Counted from the stretch's first letter, positions 20,270 through 29,317 are shown. The stretch is DNA of 64,000 nucleotides from an uncultured Clostridia bacterium (GCA_945983355.1 CAMFSU010000010.1:1-64000), one strand, 5' to 3'. Numbers and translations are program-made. The notes: a model not told the origin generated them from the sequence alone.

Positions 20270-20932
20270 TTAATTTATCTTTTTCTGTAAATTCAGCGGG
20301 AACAAATCTGAAGCTTTATCCTTCAAATCTTCATAAAGAATATTATACACCGAAGTGCACTTAATTGGAAGACCTGTTTTTTTGGAAATTTCATCAGCAT
20401 AGCTTAAGGATTTTAAAACATCATCGGCTTTTGTTTCTTCCCCTAAATTTGAATTGTTAACAATGGCGGTAAATTTCATATTTGCCGCATATTCAATTTC
20501 CCTCATTACCTCAATGGTAGAGTCGGCATCGCGGGTTAATGGGCGGAAGCAGTTTATTACAAAAAGCATTTCATAATCGTTTTCCTCTAAAATGCTTGGT
20601 GCAATTCTGCCAAGCGCTAAAGCGCCGCGGTCATCGCCGCCAACATCAATTATAACACGCTTATCCTTTTGGTCGCAAATTGAATAAATTTGCTGTGGAA
20701 GTGCGGGAATATCGACATTACTGCCCGCATAGTCAGAGCAAATAAGCTCTATTCCCTTTTCCTTAAATTCCTTTGCGCTGTCCTTTGTGCGAAAATACGG
20801 GTTTACAATGTCCAAATCGGCGATGGCAACCTTTTCAAACTGATTTTTAAGGTCATAAGCCATATTAACCGCAACATTGGTTTTGCCGCTACCGTAATGA
20901 CCGCAAAGTAAAGTTATTCTTTTATAAATCAT
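20270..20932 (-). CDS. P-loop ATPase (CobQ/MinD-like), operon-associated, function unknown
   Basis: LLCGHYGSGKTNVAVNMA Walker A, ADLDIVNPYFR, VIIDVGGDDRGALALGR. Confidence 0.8.
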   Translation of the reverse strand: MIYKRITLLCGHYGSGKTNVAVNMAYDLKNQFEKVAIADLDIVNPYFRTKDSAKEFKEKGIELICSDYAGSNVDIPALPQQIYSICDQKDKRVIIDVGGDDRGALALGRIAPSILEENDYEMLFVINCFRPLTRDADSTIEVMREIEYAANMKFTAIVNNSNLGEETKADDVLKSLSYADEISKKTGLPIKCTSVYNILYEDLKDKASDLFPLNLQKKIN

Positions 20933-23220
20933 AATTTATTTCTTTGAATTTTACCGCTTGTAGTTTTTGGTAAACTGTCCTTAAATACCACAATACGCGG
21001 GTATTTATAAGGTGCGGTTCTTTCCTTAACATAGTTTTGAATTTCTTTTTTAAGCTCTTCTGTCGGCTCGGTACCGTTTACAAGCACAATGCTTGCCTTA
21101 ACAACCTGACCTCTAACCTCGTCAGGTGCGGCCGAAACGCCACATTCTAATACATATGGAAGCTCCATAATAACGCTTTCAATTTCAAACGGTCCAATGC
21201 GATAGCCCGACGACTTAATAACATCATCGATACGGCCAACATACCAATAGAAGCCGTCCTCATCGCGCCAAGCGGTGTCGCCTGTGTGATAATATTTTTC
21301 GCCCCAAACCTCTTTGGTTTTTTCTTCGTCGCCATAATAGCCAACCGCAAGACCGCAAGGAAGACCGCCCGAAATATCAATAACAATTTCACCTGTTTCA
21401 CCGTCGTCAACGGGGTTGCCGTCGGGGTCAACAATAGAAACATTGTAAATTGGTGCGGGCTTACCCATAGAGCCGATTTTATGCGGCGCACCAATAAGGT
21501 TACCGATAATCATTGTGCTTTCGGTTTGACCAAATCCCTCAAGAATTTGAAGACCTGTTACCTTTTCAAATTGGCGGTAAACCTCGGGGTTTAGTGCCTC
21601 GCCCGCTGTTGTCATATGCTTAACTGATGATAAATCATATTGTGAAATATCTTGCTTAACAAGCATACGAAGCATTGTGGGCGGTGCACAGAAGGTGGTA
21701 ATTTTGTATTTCTGGAACATTGGCAAAATATCAGCCGCATCAAAACGGTCAAAGTCGTAAACGAAAATTGCCGCTTCACTGAGCCATTGACCGTAAAGCT
21801 TGCCCCACATTGCCTTTGCCCAACCTGTGTCGGAAATGGTGAAGTGAAGACCTTCGGGGTCAACATCGTGCCAATATTTTGCAGTGTGAAAATGACCCAA
21901 GGGGTATTTATAATTATGCGCTGCAATTTTGGGGTATCCGCTTGTTCCCGATGTGAAATACATAAGCATTAAATCATCACCGCAGGCGGTATCCTCAGTG
22001 CGTTCAAAGTGGGTTGAGAATAATTTATATTCTTCATCAAAATTGCGCCAGCCGTCACGTGTGCCGTTAACAATAAGCTTGTTTTTAAGGCAGTCGCACT
22101 TTTCAGCGGCAAGCTCAACCTGATGGGCAGTATCGCCATCAGCGGTGCAAATAATGGTGCTTACCCCTGCCGAATTAAAGCGATATTCAAAGTCGTGCTC
22201 TTGAAGTTGATTGGTTGCGGGAATTGCAATAGCACCCAATTTATTAAGACCCATCATAGCAAACCAGAATTGGTAATGGCGTTTAAGCACAAGCATTACC
22301 CTGTCGCCCTTTTTAATGCCAAGCGACTTAAAGTAGTTTGCACAGCGGTTTGATTCCTTTTTAATATCGGTAAAGGTTAATGCACGCTCGGTGCCATCCT
22401 TTGAAATATGCATTAAAGCAAGCTTTTCGGGCTCACGCTTTGCAAGCTCATCCACCAAGTCAAACGCAAAGTTGAACTTTTCGGTGTTTTTAAAGGTGAT
22501 GCTTGTCGGTGTGCCGTTTTCATTTTCAACAATGTCTATGTACTTGCTGTAAATACGCTCGCTCTTGTCCTTACGCTCACGCTTGGTAAGCGGAATGTTT
22601 GGAAGCGGCTTATAATCATCAGCTAATTCGGGAATTGGCTCGCCCGTCGGGTTTAAAACTATAGCATAGAATGTGCAATCCTCGCCACCAACCGCTATCA
22701 TACCGTGTGGGGTGTTACTGTCAAAGTAAATGCTGTCTCCCGGGCCTAAAATCTCGGCGTGCTCGCCAACCTGCACCTTTAAGTGACCGCTTATAATAAG
22801 GTCACATTCCTGACCCGAGTGGGTTGTAACCTCAATAGGTTTGTTTTGTGCCTCTTCGCTGTAAACGCTTTTAACATAAAGCGGTTCAGCGATACGGTTT
22901 TTGAAGGCGGCGGCCAAATTGTAATAGGTCATACCGTGCGCTTTTTCAATGCGCTGACCTTCGCCGCGGCGGGTTACGGTATAAGATTTAAGGCGTGGGC
23001 TATAGCCCTCGATAATATCGGTAACATCGACATTAAAGGCATTAGCACAACGGTAAATAAAGGCAAAGTGCAAATCACTTTGACCGTTTTCACAAAGAAG
23101 ATATTCCTCTTCACTAACTGCTGTTTTGATTGCCATATCCTGTATGGACAGACCCATAATTTCGCGCAGCTCTTTAATACGCCCTGCTATTTCTTTAATT
23201 TTAGAATCAAGACCTTGCAT
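20929..23220 (-). CDS. XRE HTH-cupin domain fused to AMP-forming acyl-CoA synthetase (copy under Val-type T-box)
   Basis: N-term IKELREIMGLSIQDMAIKTAVSEEEY (HTH) and SGQECDLIISGHLKVQVGEHAEILGPGDSIYFDSNTPHGM (cupin); C-term YFTSGTSGYPK, GFGQTES, YHTGDTAWRDEDGFYWYVGRIDDVIKSSGYRIGPFEIE, PKTTSGKIQR. Confidence 0.93.
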   Translation of the reverse strand: MQGLDSKIKEIAGRIKELREIMGLSIQDMAIKTAVSEEEYLLCENGQSDLHFAFIYRCANAFNVDVTDIIEGYSPRLKSYTVTRRGEGQRIEKAHGMTYYNLAAAFKNRIAEPLYVKSVYSEEAQNKPIEVTTHSGQECDLIISGHLKVQVGEHAEILGPGDSIYFDSNTPHGMIAVGGEDCTFYAIVLNPTGEPIPELADDYKPLPNIPLTKRERKDKSERIYSKYIDIVENENGTPTSITFKNTEKFNFAFDLVDELAKREPEKLALMHISKDGTERALTFTDIKKESNRCANYFKSLGIKKGDRVMLVLKRHYQFWFAMMGLNKLGAIAIPATNQLQEHDFEYRFNSAGVSTIICTADGDTAHQVELAAEKCDCLKNKLIVNGTRDGWRNFDEEYKLFSTHFERTEDTACGDDLMLMYFTSGTSGYPKIAAHNYKYPLGHFHTAKYWHDVDPEGLHFTISDTGWAKAMWGKLYGQWLSEAAIFVYDFDRFDAADILPMFQKYKITTFCAPPTMLRMLVKQDISQYDLSSVKHMTTAGEALNPEVYRQFEKVTGLQILEGFGQTESTMIIGNLIGAPHKIGSMGKPAPIYNVSIVDPDGNPVDDGETGEIVIDISGGLPCGLAVGYYGDEEKTKEVWGEKYYHTGDTAWRDEDGFYWYVGRIDDVIKSSGYRIGPFEIESVIMELPYVLECGVSAAPDEVRGQVVKASIVLVNGTEPTEELKKEIQNYVKERTAPYKYPRIVVFKDSLPKTTSGKIQRNKL

Positions 23221-23254
23221 GTTTCTTTTATTCCTCCGTTTTGGGCGAAAAGTA

Positions 23255-23527
23255 AAAATACCCGCCCCAAAGTTATGACTTTGAGACGAGTAAAAATTTC
23301 ATACCCGCGGTACCACTCAAATTGCAGTTAAAAAACTGCCACTCTTGGAATCTAACAATTCCTATGCCTTTACGCAGCAATCACGAAAGGGGTCTAATCG
23401 TTTAAAACTTTCTTCCCTTTGGCTCAAAAGCTACAAACACAAAACACACATAAATGACTTGCACCAAACCGTCACTTCTCTGATATGTATTATTTTGCGT
23501 CCTCTTCGTCAACGCCTCTAAAAATAT
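23255..23527 (-). ncRNA. T-box riboswitch leader; specifier read as GTA (Val) at 23432..23434
   Basis: On minus strand: GACGAAGAGG, AGAGAAGTGACGGTTTGGTGCAAGTCA stem I loop, TTTGAGTGGTACCGCGG T-box, terminator CTCGTCTCAAAG/CTTTGGGGCGGG plus T-tract. Confidence 0.93.
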
Positions 23528-23533
23528 ATGGTG

Positions 23534-23562
23534 ATTATATCACAACTTTTTAAAAATGTCAA
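23534..23562 (-). promoter_or_regulatory. Sigma-A promoter of the Val-type T-box leader
   Basis: TTGACA-N17-TATAAT on minus strand. Confidence 0.9.
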
Positions 23563-23568
23563 TAAATA

Positions 23569-25836
23569 TTAAAGCTTATTACGCTGAATTTTACCGCTTA
23601 TTGTTTTGGGCAATTCATCGCGGAAGACAACCACACGCGGATACTTATAGGGTGCGGTATGGGTTTTAACGTAATTCTGAATTTCCTTTTTAAGCTCTTC
23701 AGTTGGCTCGGTGCCCTTTGTAAGCACAATGCTTGCCTTTACAACCTGACCACGAATTTCATCGGGTACAGCAGAAACACCACATTCCAAAACATAGGGA
23801 AGCTCCATAATAACGCTTTCGATTTCAAACGGTCCTATACGGTAGCCCGATGACTTGATAACATCATCTATACGGCTGACATACCAGAAATATCCGTCCT
23901 CATCACGCCAAGCGGTATCACCTGTGTGATACATACCGTCGTACCAAGCGTCGTTTGTTTTTTCTTCGTCAAGGTAATATTCCTTGAAAAGACCACAAGG
24001 AACTGCCTTGTCGGTGTGAATAACAATTTCACCAACCTCACCTGTGGGGACAGAATTGCCGTCGGGGTCAACAATGTCAACATCATACTGAGGTGATGCC
24101 TTACCCATAGCGCCAACTTTTGGCACTGTGCCGCAAAGATTTGCAATGGTAAGAGTGGTTTCAGTTTGGCCAAAGCCCTCCATAATTTGAAGGCCTGTTG
24201 CCATTTCAAATTGCTTATAAACCTCGGGGTTTAATGCCTCGCCCGCGGTAGTCATATGGTGAATTGAAGATAAATCATACTTTGAAAGGTCGCCCTTTAT
24301 AAGCATACGAAGCATCGTTGGAGGTGCGCAGAAGGTTGTGATTTGATATTTTTCGAACATTGGCAAAATATCATCAGCATCAAAACGGTCAAAGTCATAA
24401 ACAAAGACTGCGCCCTCGCAAAGCCACTGACCGTATAATTTACCCCAAAGCGATTTGCCCCAGCCGGTGTCGGAAATGGTTAAATGCAAACCGTCACGCT
24501 CGCAGCAATGCCAATATTTAGCAGTAACAAAATGGCCCAACGCATAGGTATGCTTGTGTGCCGCCATTTTAGGATTACCAGTTGTGCCCGAGGTAAAGAA
24601 CATAAGCGCAGTATCTTCACCGCAGGATGAATTTTCTTCCCTATAATAATGTGCACTGAAAAGCGGATATTCGCTGTCAAAATCCTTCCAACCGTCACGG
24701 TTGCCGCCAACCATAACAAGATGCTCTACACTGCTGCAATTAGCCGCTGCCCTTTCAGCAATTTCGGCGGTATCACCGTCGGCAGTGCAAACAAGCGCCT
24801 TTACACCTGCTGCATTAAAACGATATTCAAAGTCGTGCTCTTTAAGCTGATTTGTTGCGGGAATTGCAACCGCACCAAGCTTGTGAAGTGCCACCATACA
24901 GAACCAAAACTGATAATGGCGTTTAAGCACAAGCATAACCTTGTCGCCTTTTTTAATGCCAAGGGATGTAAAATAGTTAGCAACCTGATTTGATGCGCGT
25001 TTAATATCATTAAAGGTAAAACGGCGTTCAACCTTGTTTTTATCAAGGTGAAGCATTGCAAGCTTGTCGGGATATTTATTAGCGATGCCGTCAACAATAT
25101 CAAAGCCAAAATTAAAGGTGTCGGTATTTTTAAAGTCAATTTTCTGCAAAGCACCGTTTTCATCTTCAACAGTCTTTACAAACTTTTCGCAAACCAATTT
25201 TTCAGTCTTTTTGGTGGAGGCAATACTCTTTCTGACAACCTCCTCCTTAGTGTCTTCACCGGGTAAAACAACCGCACAGAACACACAATCCTTACCGTCA
25301 ACCGCTATCATACCGTGAGGGGTTGAGGAGTTATAATAAATGCTGTCGCCTTCGTGCAAAATTTCAATGTGGTCGCCAATTTGCACCTTTAAACTACCGC
25401 TCATAACAAGGTCAAATTCCTGACCAGAGTGGGTAGCAAGATGAATTGGTTTATTTTGCTGTGCAGCGGAATATTCATATCTAACCCAATATGGCTCGGC
25501 CAATTTATCCTTGAATTTGGGTGCAAGGTTTGCAATGTCAATGCCGTCCTCCTTGGCGGTGCGCTGACCCTTGCCCTTGCGGGTTACGGTATAGCTTGAA
25601 AGGCGTGCCGAATGACCTTCAAGAAGTTCGGTAAGCTCGACACCGAATTCTAAAGCACACTTATGAATAAAGCTGAACGGAATATCTGCATTGGCAGATT
25701 CATAATTTTTATATTCTTGCTCACTTACCTCGGTCTTTTCAGACATTTCGGTAATTGACCAACCCATAATTTCGCGCATTTCCTTAATTCTGGACGCTAT
25801 CTCCATAAGTTGTTGTTTTGCTGTGTTGGTTGTCAT
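23569..25836 (-). CDS. XRE HTH-cupin domain fused to AMP-forming acyl-CoA synthetase (copy under Ile-type T-box)
   Basis: Same architecture as 20929..23220: IKEMREIMGWSITEMSEKTEVSEQEY; SGQEFDLVMSGSLKVQIGDHIEILHEGDSIYYNSSTPHGM; FFTSGTTGNPK; GFGQTET; YHTGDTAWRDEDGYFWYV; PKTISGKIQR. Confidence 0.93.
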   Translation of the reverse strand: MTTNTAKQQLMEIASRIKEMREIMGWSITEMSEKTEVSEQEYKNYESANADIPFSFIHKCALEFGVELTELLEGHSARLSSYTVTRKGKGQRTAKEDGIDIANLAPKFKDKLAEPYWVRYEYSAAQQNKPIHLATHSGQEFDLVMSGSLKVQIGDHIEILHEGDSIYYNSSTPHGMIAVDGKDCVFCAVVLPGEDTKEEVVRKSIASTKKTEKLVCEKFVKTVEDENGALQKIDFKNTDTFNFGFDIVDGIANKYPDKLAMLHLDKNKVERRFTFNDIKRASNQVANYFTSLGIKKGDKVMLVLKRHYQFWFCMVALHKLGAVAIPATNQLKEHDFEYRFNAAGVKALVCTADGDTAEIAERAAANCSSVEHLVMVGGNRDGWKDFDSEYPLFSAHYYREENSSCGEDTALMFFTSGTTGNPKMAAHKHTYALGHFVTAKYWHCCERDGLHLTISDTGWGKSLWGKLYGQWLCEGAVFVYDFDRFDADDILPMFEKYQITTFCAPPTMLRMLIKGDLSKYDLSSIHHMTTAGEALNPEVYKQFEMATGLQIMEGFGQTETTLTIANLCGTVPKVGAMGKASPQYDVDIVDPDGNSVPTGEVGEIVIHTDKAVPCGLFKEYYLDEEKTNDAWYDGMYHTGDTAWRDEDGYFWYVSRIDDVIKSSGYRIGPFEIESVIMELPYVLECGVSAVPDEIRGQVVKASIVLTKGTEPTEELKKEIQNYVKTHTAPYKYPRVVVFRDELPKTISGKIQRNKL

Positions 25837-25865
25837 TTTTTAACACCCTTTCTTTAAAAATTAAA

Positions 25866-26132
25866 ATAAAAAAACACCCATCTCAAACTTTGAGACGGGT
25901 GATAAAATACACTCGCGGTACCACTCAAATTGCAGTAAAACTGCCACTCAGGGTCTAACAACCCTTATGCCTTTACGCAGCATTCACGGAAAGACCTACT
26001 CGCAATTAAGTTTCAGCCCTTCAGCTCGGAAGTGATGGGTATTTTAAGAATTCTTACTATCGGCTTACACCAACCGCCGACTCTCTAAAAGCAGGTATTC
26101 TTTACCGTCTTCGTCAAAGCTTTTATCAATTT
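25866..26132 (-). ncRNA. T-box riboswitch leader; specifier read as ATC (Ile) at 26034..26036
   Basis: On minus strand: GACGAAGACGGTA, AGAGAGTCGGCGGTTGGTGTAAGCCGAT, TACC-c-ATC-A, TTTGAGTGGTACCGCGA T-box, terminator CACCCGTCTCAAAgtTTGAGATGGGTG plus T7. Confidence 0.95.
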
Positions 26133-26138
26133 TTGCTT

Positions 26139-26167
26139 ATTATAACACCGCCAAAAAAATTTGTCAA
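26139..26167 (-). promoter_or_regulatory. Sigma-A promoter of the Ile-type T-box leader
   Basis: TTGACA-N17-TATAAT on minus strand. Confidence 0.9.
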
Positions 26168-26262
26168 TACTTTTTTAAAAATAAAGTATATAATCTATTT
26201 ACTTTTTGGCTTTATTATGTTATATTATCTTGGCGACAATTTTATGAAAGTGAATTTGTAAA

Positions 26263-27648
26263 ATGAAATTAAAATCAACCCTTATCGGCACAAAGGATTT
26301 TTACCGTCGTGTGATAGCCATTGTGGTTCCGATGATAATTCAAAACACCATAACAAATGTTGTAAGCTTACTTGACAATGTAATGGTTGGGCGTGTGGGT
26401 ACGCTTGAAATGTCTGCCGTTACCATTGTTAACCAGCTTATGTTTGTTTTTTATCTCTGTGTTTTCGGTGGTATGGCAGGTGCGGGCATTTTCCTTACAC
26501 AATTTGCTGGTGCGGGCGACCATAAAGGCCTTCGCTACTGCGTAAGAATGAAAGCTGTTATTGGTCTTTTGATTTCGGCCATTGCCATTACTGTTTTCTT
26601 GGTTTTTAAAACACCTCTAATTGAAATGTATATTGCAGAGGATACACTTCCCGCAGCGCACGAAAAAACCTTAAATCTTGCGGTTTCTTACCTTGAAATA
26701 ATGGTTATAGGCATTGTTCCCTTTGCTTTAACACAGGTTTACGCCAGCTCTCTTCGTGAGGTGGGCGAAACCAAGCTTCCAATGCTTTCAAGCATTATTG
26801 CAATTTTAGTTAACCTTGTTTTTAACTATTTGCTTATCTTCGGTAAATTTGGTTTTCCAAAGCTTGGTGTTGCGGGTGCGGCTATTGCCACCGTTTTGTC
26901 ACGCTTTGTTGAAATGGGCATTATTATAGTTGTCACAACCGTAAAACGAAAGAAATTCCCATTTGCCGTGGGGCTGTTTAAAAGTCTTTATATACCCTTT
27001 AATCTTTGTAAAAAAATCACAACAAAGGGTGTGCCGCTGCTTATAAACGAATTTATGTGGTCGGCAGGTATGGCGGTGCTTTTACAATGCTATTCGGTGC
27101 GCGGAATTACAGTTTTATCGGCTGTAAACATTTCAAACACAGTTAACAACCTTTTTAATGTTGTATTTATAACAATGGGTAACGCCGTTGCCATAATAGT
27201 CGGTCAACACCTTGGTGCTAATGAAATTGAAAAGGCAAAGGAAGCGGTTTGGCAGCTTTACGCCTTGGCGGTTTCGGCCTGTGTTGTTATGGGTGGCATT
27301 ATGGCCTGTCTCGCACCCTTTGTACCTTATATTTATAAAACCGAGCCCGAGGTTCGCCAAATGGCAACACAGTTTTTGTTTGTTGTAGCGGCGTTGATGC
27401 CAATGTTTGCTTTTGCCCACAACTGCTATTTTACACTGCGTTCAGGCGGTAAAACCCTTATCACCTTTTTGTTTGACAGCGCATTCACCTGGGCGGTGGC
27501 TGTTCCTCTGGCATTCGTGCTTTCAAAATACACAAATCTACCCATTGTTCCCCTTTATCTTATCATCCAATCACTTGACTTTGTAAAATGTGTTATCGGC
27601 TTTATATTGGTTAAAAAGGGACTGTGGATTAAAAATTTAATAGAATAG
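26263..27648 (+). CDS. MATE family efflux transporter
   Basis: IVVPMIIQNTITNVVSLLDNVMVGRVGTLEMSAVTIVNQLMF; 12-TM pattern. Confidence 0.93.
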   Translation: MKLKSTLIGTKDFYRRVIAIVVPMIIQNTITNVVSLLDNVMVGRVGTLEMSAVTIVNQLMFVFYLCVFGGMAGAGIFLTQFAGAGDHKGLRYCVRMKAVIGLLISAIAITVFLVFKTPLIEMYIAEDTLPAAHEKTLNLAVSYLEIMVIGIVPFALTQVYASSLREVGETKLPMLSSIIAILVNLVFNYLLIFGKFGFPKLGVAGAAIATVLSRFVEMGIIIVVTTVKRKKFPFAVGLFKSLYIPFNLCKKITTKGVPLLINEFMWSAGMAVLLQCYSVRGITVLSAVNISNTVNNLFNVVFITMGNAVAIIVGQHLGANEIEKAKEAVWQLYALAVSACVVMGGIMACLAPFVPYIYKTEPEVRQMATQFLFVVAALMPMFAFAHNCYFTLRSGGKTLITFLFDSAFTWAVAVPLAFVLSKYTNLPIVPLYLIIQSLDFVKCVIGFILVKKGLWIKNLIE

Positions 27649-27649
27649 C

Positions 27650-27687
27650 AAAAATACTGTTTAGGTACCCCCTAAACAGTATTTTTT
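27650..27687. terminator. Bidirectional terminator between MATE and spoIIID
   Basis: AAAAATACTGTTTAGG taccc CCTAAACAGTATTTTTT. Confidence 0.9.
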
Positions 27688-27928
27688 ATCCCTTATACTT
27701 CCGTTTGGTTGCCATACCGCCCCGTATGTGCCGTTCATTCTTATTTTTTTCAAGCACAGCTTTTACCTCTTTATAAAGCTGTGGGTTATCATAACGAAGG
27801 CGCTGAGTAACATCCTTATGCACCGTGCTTTTGCTGATTTTAAACACCTTTGCAGTAGCACGCACTGTTGCCCCTGTATCTAATATGTACTCGCCCAAAA
27901 TCACCGCACGGCCGTCAGTTTCCCTCAT
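27686..27928 (-). CDS. spoIIID: Sporulation transcriptional regulator SpoIIID
   Basis: GEYILDTGATVRATAKVFKISKSTVHKDVTQRL...HIRGGMATKRKY. Confidence 0.95.
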   Translation of the reverse strand: MRETDGRAVILGEYILDTGATVRATAKVFKISKSTVHKDVTQRLRYDNPQLYKEVKAVLEKNKNERHIRGGMATKRKYKG

Positions 27929-27984
27929 ACAATCAACTCCTAAAAGGACTATTAAATTGTATGATAAAAAAATTGAATATATGT

Positions 27985-28021
27985 TAAAAAAAGCTTTCGG
28001 TTTTCACCGAAAGCTTTTTTA
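27985..28021. terminator. Terminator after the transporter gene (bidirectional)
   Basis: AAAAAAAGCTTTCGGTttTCACCGAAAGCTTTTTT. Confidence 0.9.
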
Positions 28022-28027
28022 ATTTAA

Positions 28028-29266
28028 TTAAAACAATATTACAAGGAACTGTGAAACTAAAACCACTGCAATAAGAGCAATCGGATAGGTTGCCGCATAA
28101 GCTGCTGCAACATCCTCCGTACCTGCAACACTGATAAGTGTACCGAGTGCGGGTGTGCTGGTCATACCGCCTGTGATAGAGCCAAGGTTGTTAAGCAAAC
28201 TTAACTTAAGCACATATTTTGCAAAGAAGAAACCAATTACCATAGGAATAATGGTCATTAAAGCACCATAAAGGAAATATATGGGCTGGAAGCACTCAAC
28301 AAACTTAGCGCCGCCTGCAATACCTGCACCGATAAGGAACAGCATAAGACCGAATTCACGGAAAACCTTTAAGGTTGCAGCGGGAGGCATAAGGTTGATT
28401 TTACCAAGTTTTGCGAAATGACCGAATACAAGTGAAACAAGCAAGTAACCGCCTGTTGTCGTAAGCGAGAATGAACCAATTTTAATGCTACCAAGCAAAA
28501 GGCCCAAAATAGCAGCTAAAGCAAAGGAAGCAATGCCAAACGGGTCAATATCAATTAACTTTTTATCGGTTAATTCATCAACAGGGTCTTCTGCATTGCT
28601 GTCGCCGTCTGTAAGCTTTGCGCGTTCTGCTGCCATATCTGCTTTAACAAACTTTGGAACAAGCTGAACAAATAAAACAACACCGATAACACCGAAAATG
28701 TAAGCGATACCGTTACCAACTGCAACGAAGCTTGCATAATCTTTGCCGACAGATTCCTTTGCGGCTGAGAATGCAGGTGTTGAGGTAAGCGCGCCCGAAA
28801 AAAGGCCTGTCATAATTGCAGTTAATTCTTCAGCGGGTATATCCATTGTCATTTTTGCAATAAATATACATCCCGCACAAACAAGTGCACCTGAAGCTAT
28901 AATAACAAGGCCCAAAAGAATATAGGTTTTAAAGTTCTTCTTTAAATTACCAAAAAACTTAGGTCCCGCAATAAAGCCAACCGATGTTACGAATAATAAA
29001 AGGCCTAAATTTTCAACAACCTTTAAGGCCTCTGTTGTAAAGTTTACTTCCCCTATAGCAAGCTGGCTGTTTAAAGGTACATAAAAAAGACAGCCAAAAA
29101 GCAAAGCTATAAGAAATACACCTGCTGTACCAAGGTTAACACCCTTGATAGTCACCTTACCAAGTAAGTAACCTACTGCCGCAATGGCAAGTATTGAAAA
29201 AATAAGAAACGCTACGCCACTGATAGACAGGTTAAATTTTCCATCAAATAATTCGAATAATTTCAT
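28028..29266 (-). CDS. AspT/YidE-family (aspartate:alanine exchanger-type) transporter, candidate dicarboxylate exporter
   Basis: Two internally repeated TM halves with GLFSGALTSTPAFSAA and GSITGGMTSTPALGTL motifs. Confidence 0.8.
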   Translation of the reverse strand: MKLFELFDGKFNLSISGVAFLIFSILAIAAVGYLLGKVTIKGVNLGTAGVFLIALLFGCLFYVPLNSQLAIGEVNFTTEALKVVENLGLLLFVTSVGFIAGPKFFGNLKKNFKTYILLGLVIIASGALVCAGCIFIAKMTMDIPAEELTAIMTGLFSGALTSTPAFSAAKESVGKDYASFVAVGNGIAYIFGVIGVVLFVQLVPKFVKADMAAERAKLTDGDSNAEDPVDELTDKKLIDIDPFGIASFALAAILGLLLGSIKIGSFSLTTTGGYLLVSLVFGHFAKLGKINLMPPAATLKVFREFGLMLFLIGAGIAGGAKFVECFQPIYFLYGALMTIIPMVIGFFFAKYVLKLSLLNNLGSITGGMTSTPALGTLISVAGTEDVAAAYAATYPIALIAVVLVSQFLVILF

Positions 29267-29317
29267 TTTATATAGCCCTCATTCTTTAAGCGGGTGTTAC
29301 CACCCGCTTAAAAATAA

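Noticed and set aside
21286-25318. Many 60-180 aa plus-strand ORFs opposite the acyl-CoA synthetases
   Set aside because: Antisense to strongly coding genes with clear domains; no RBS or recognisable motif.
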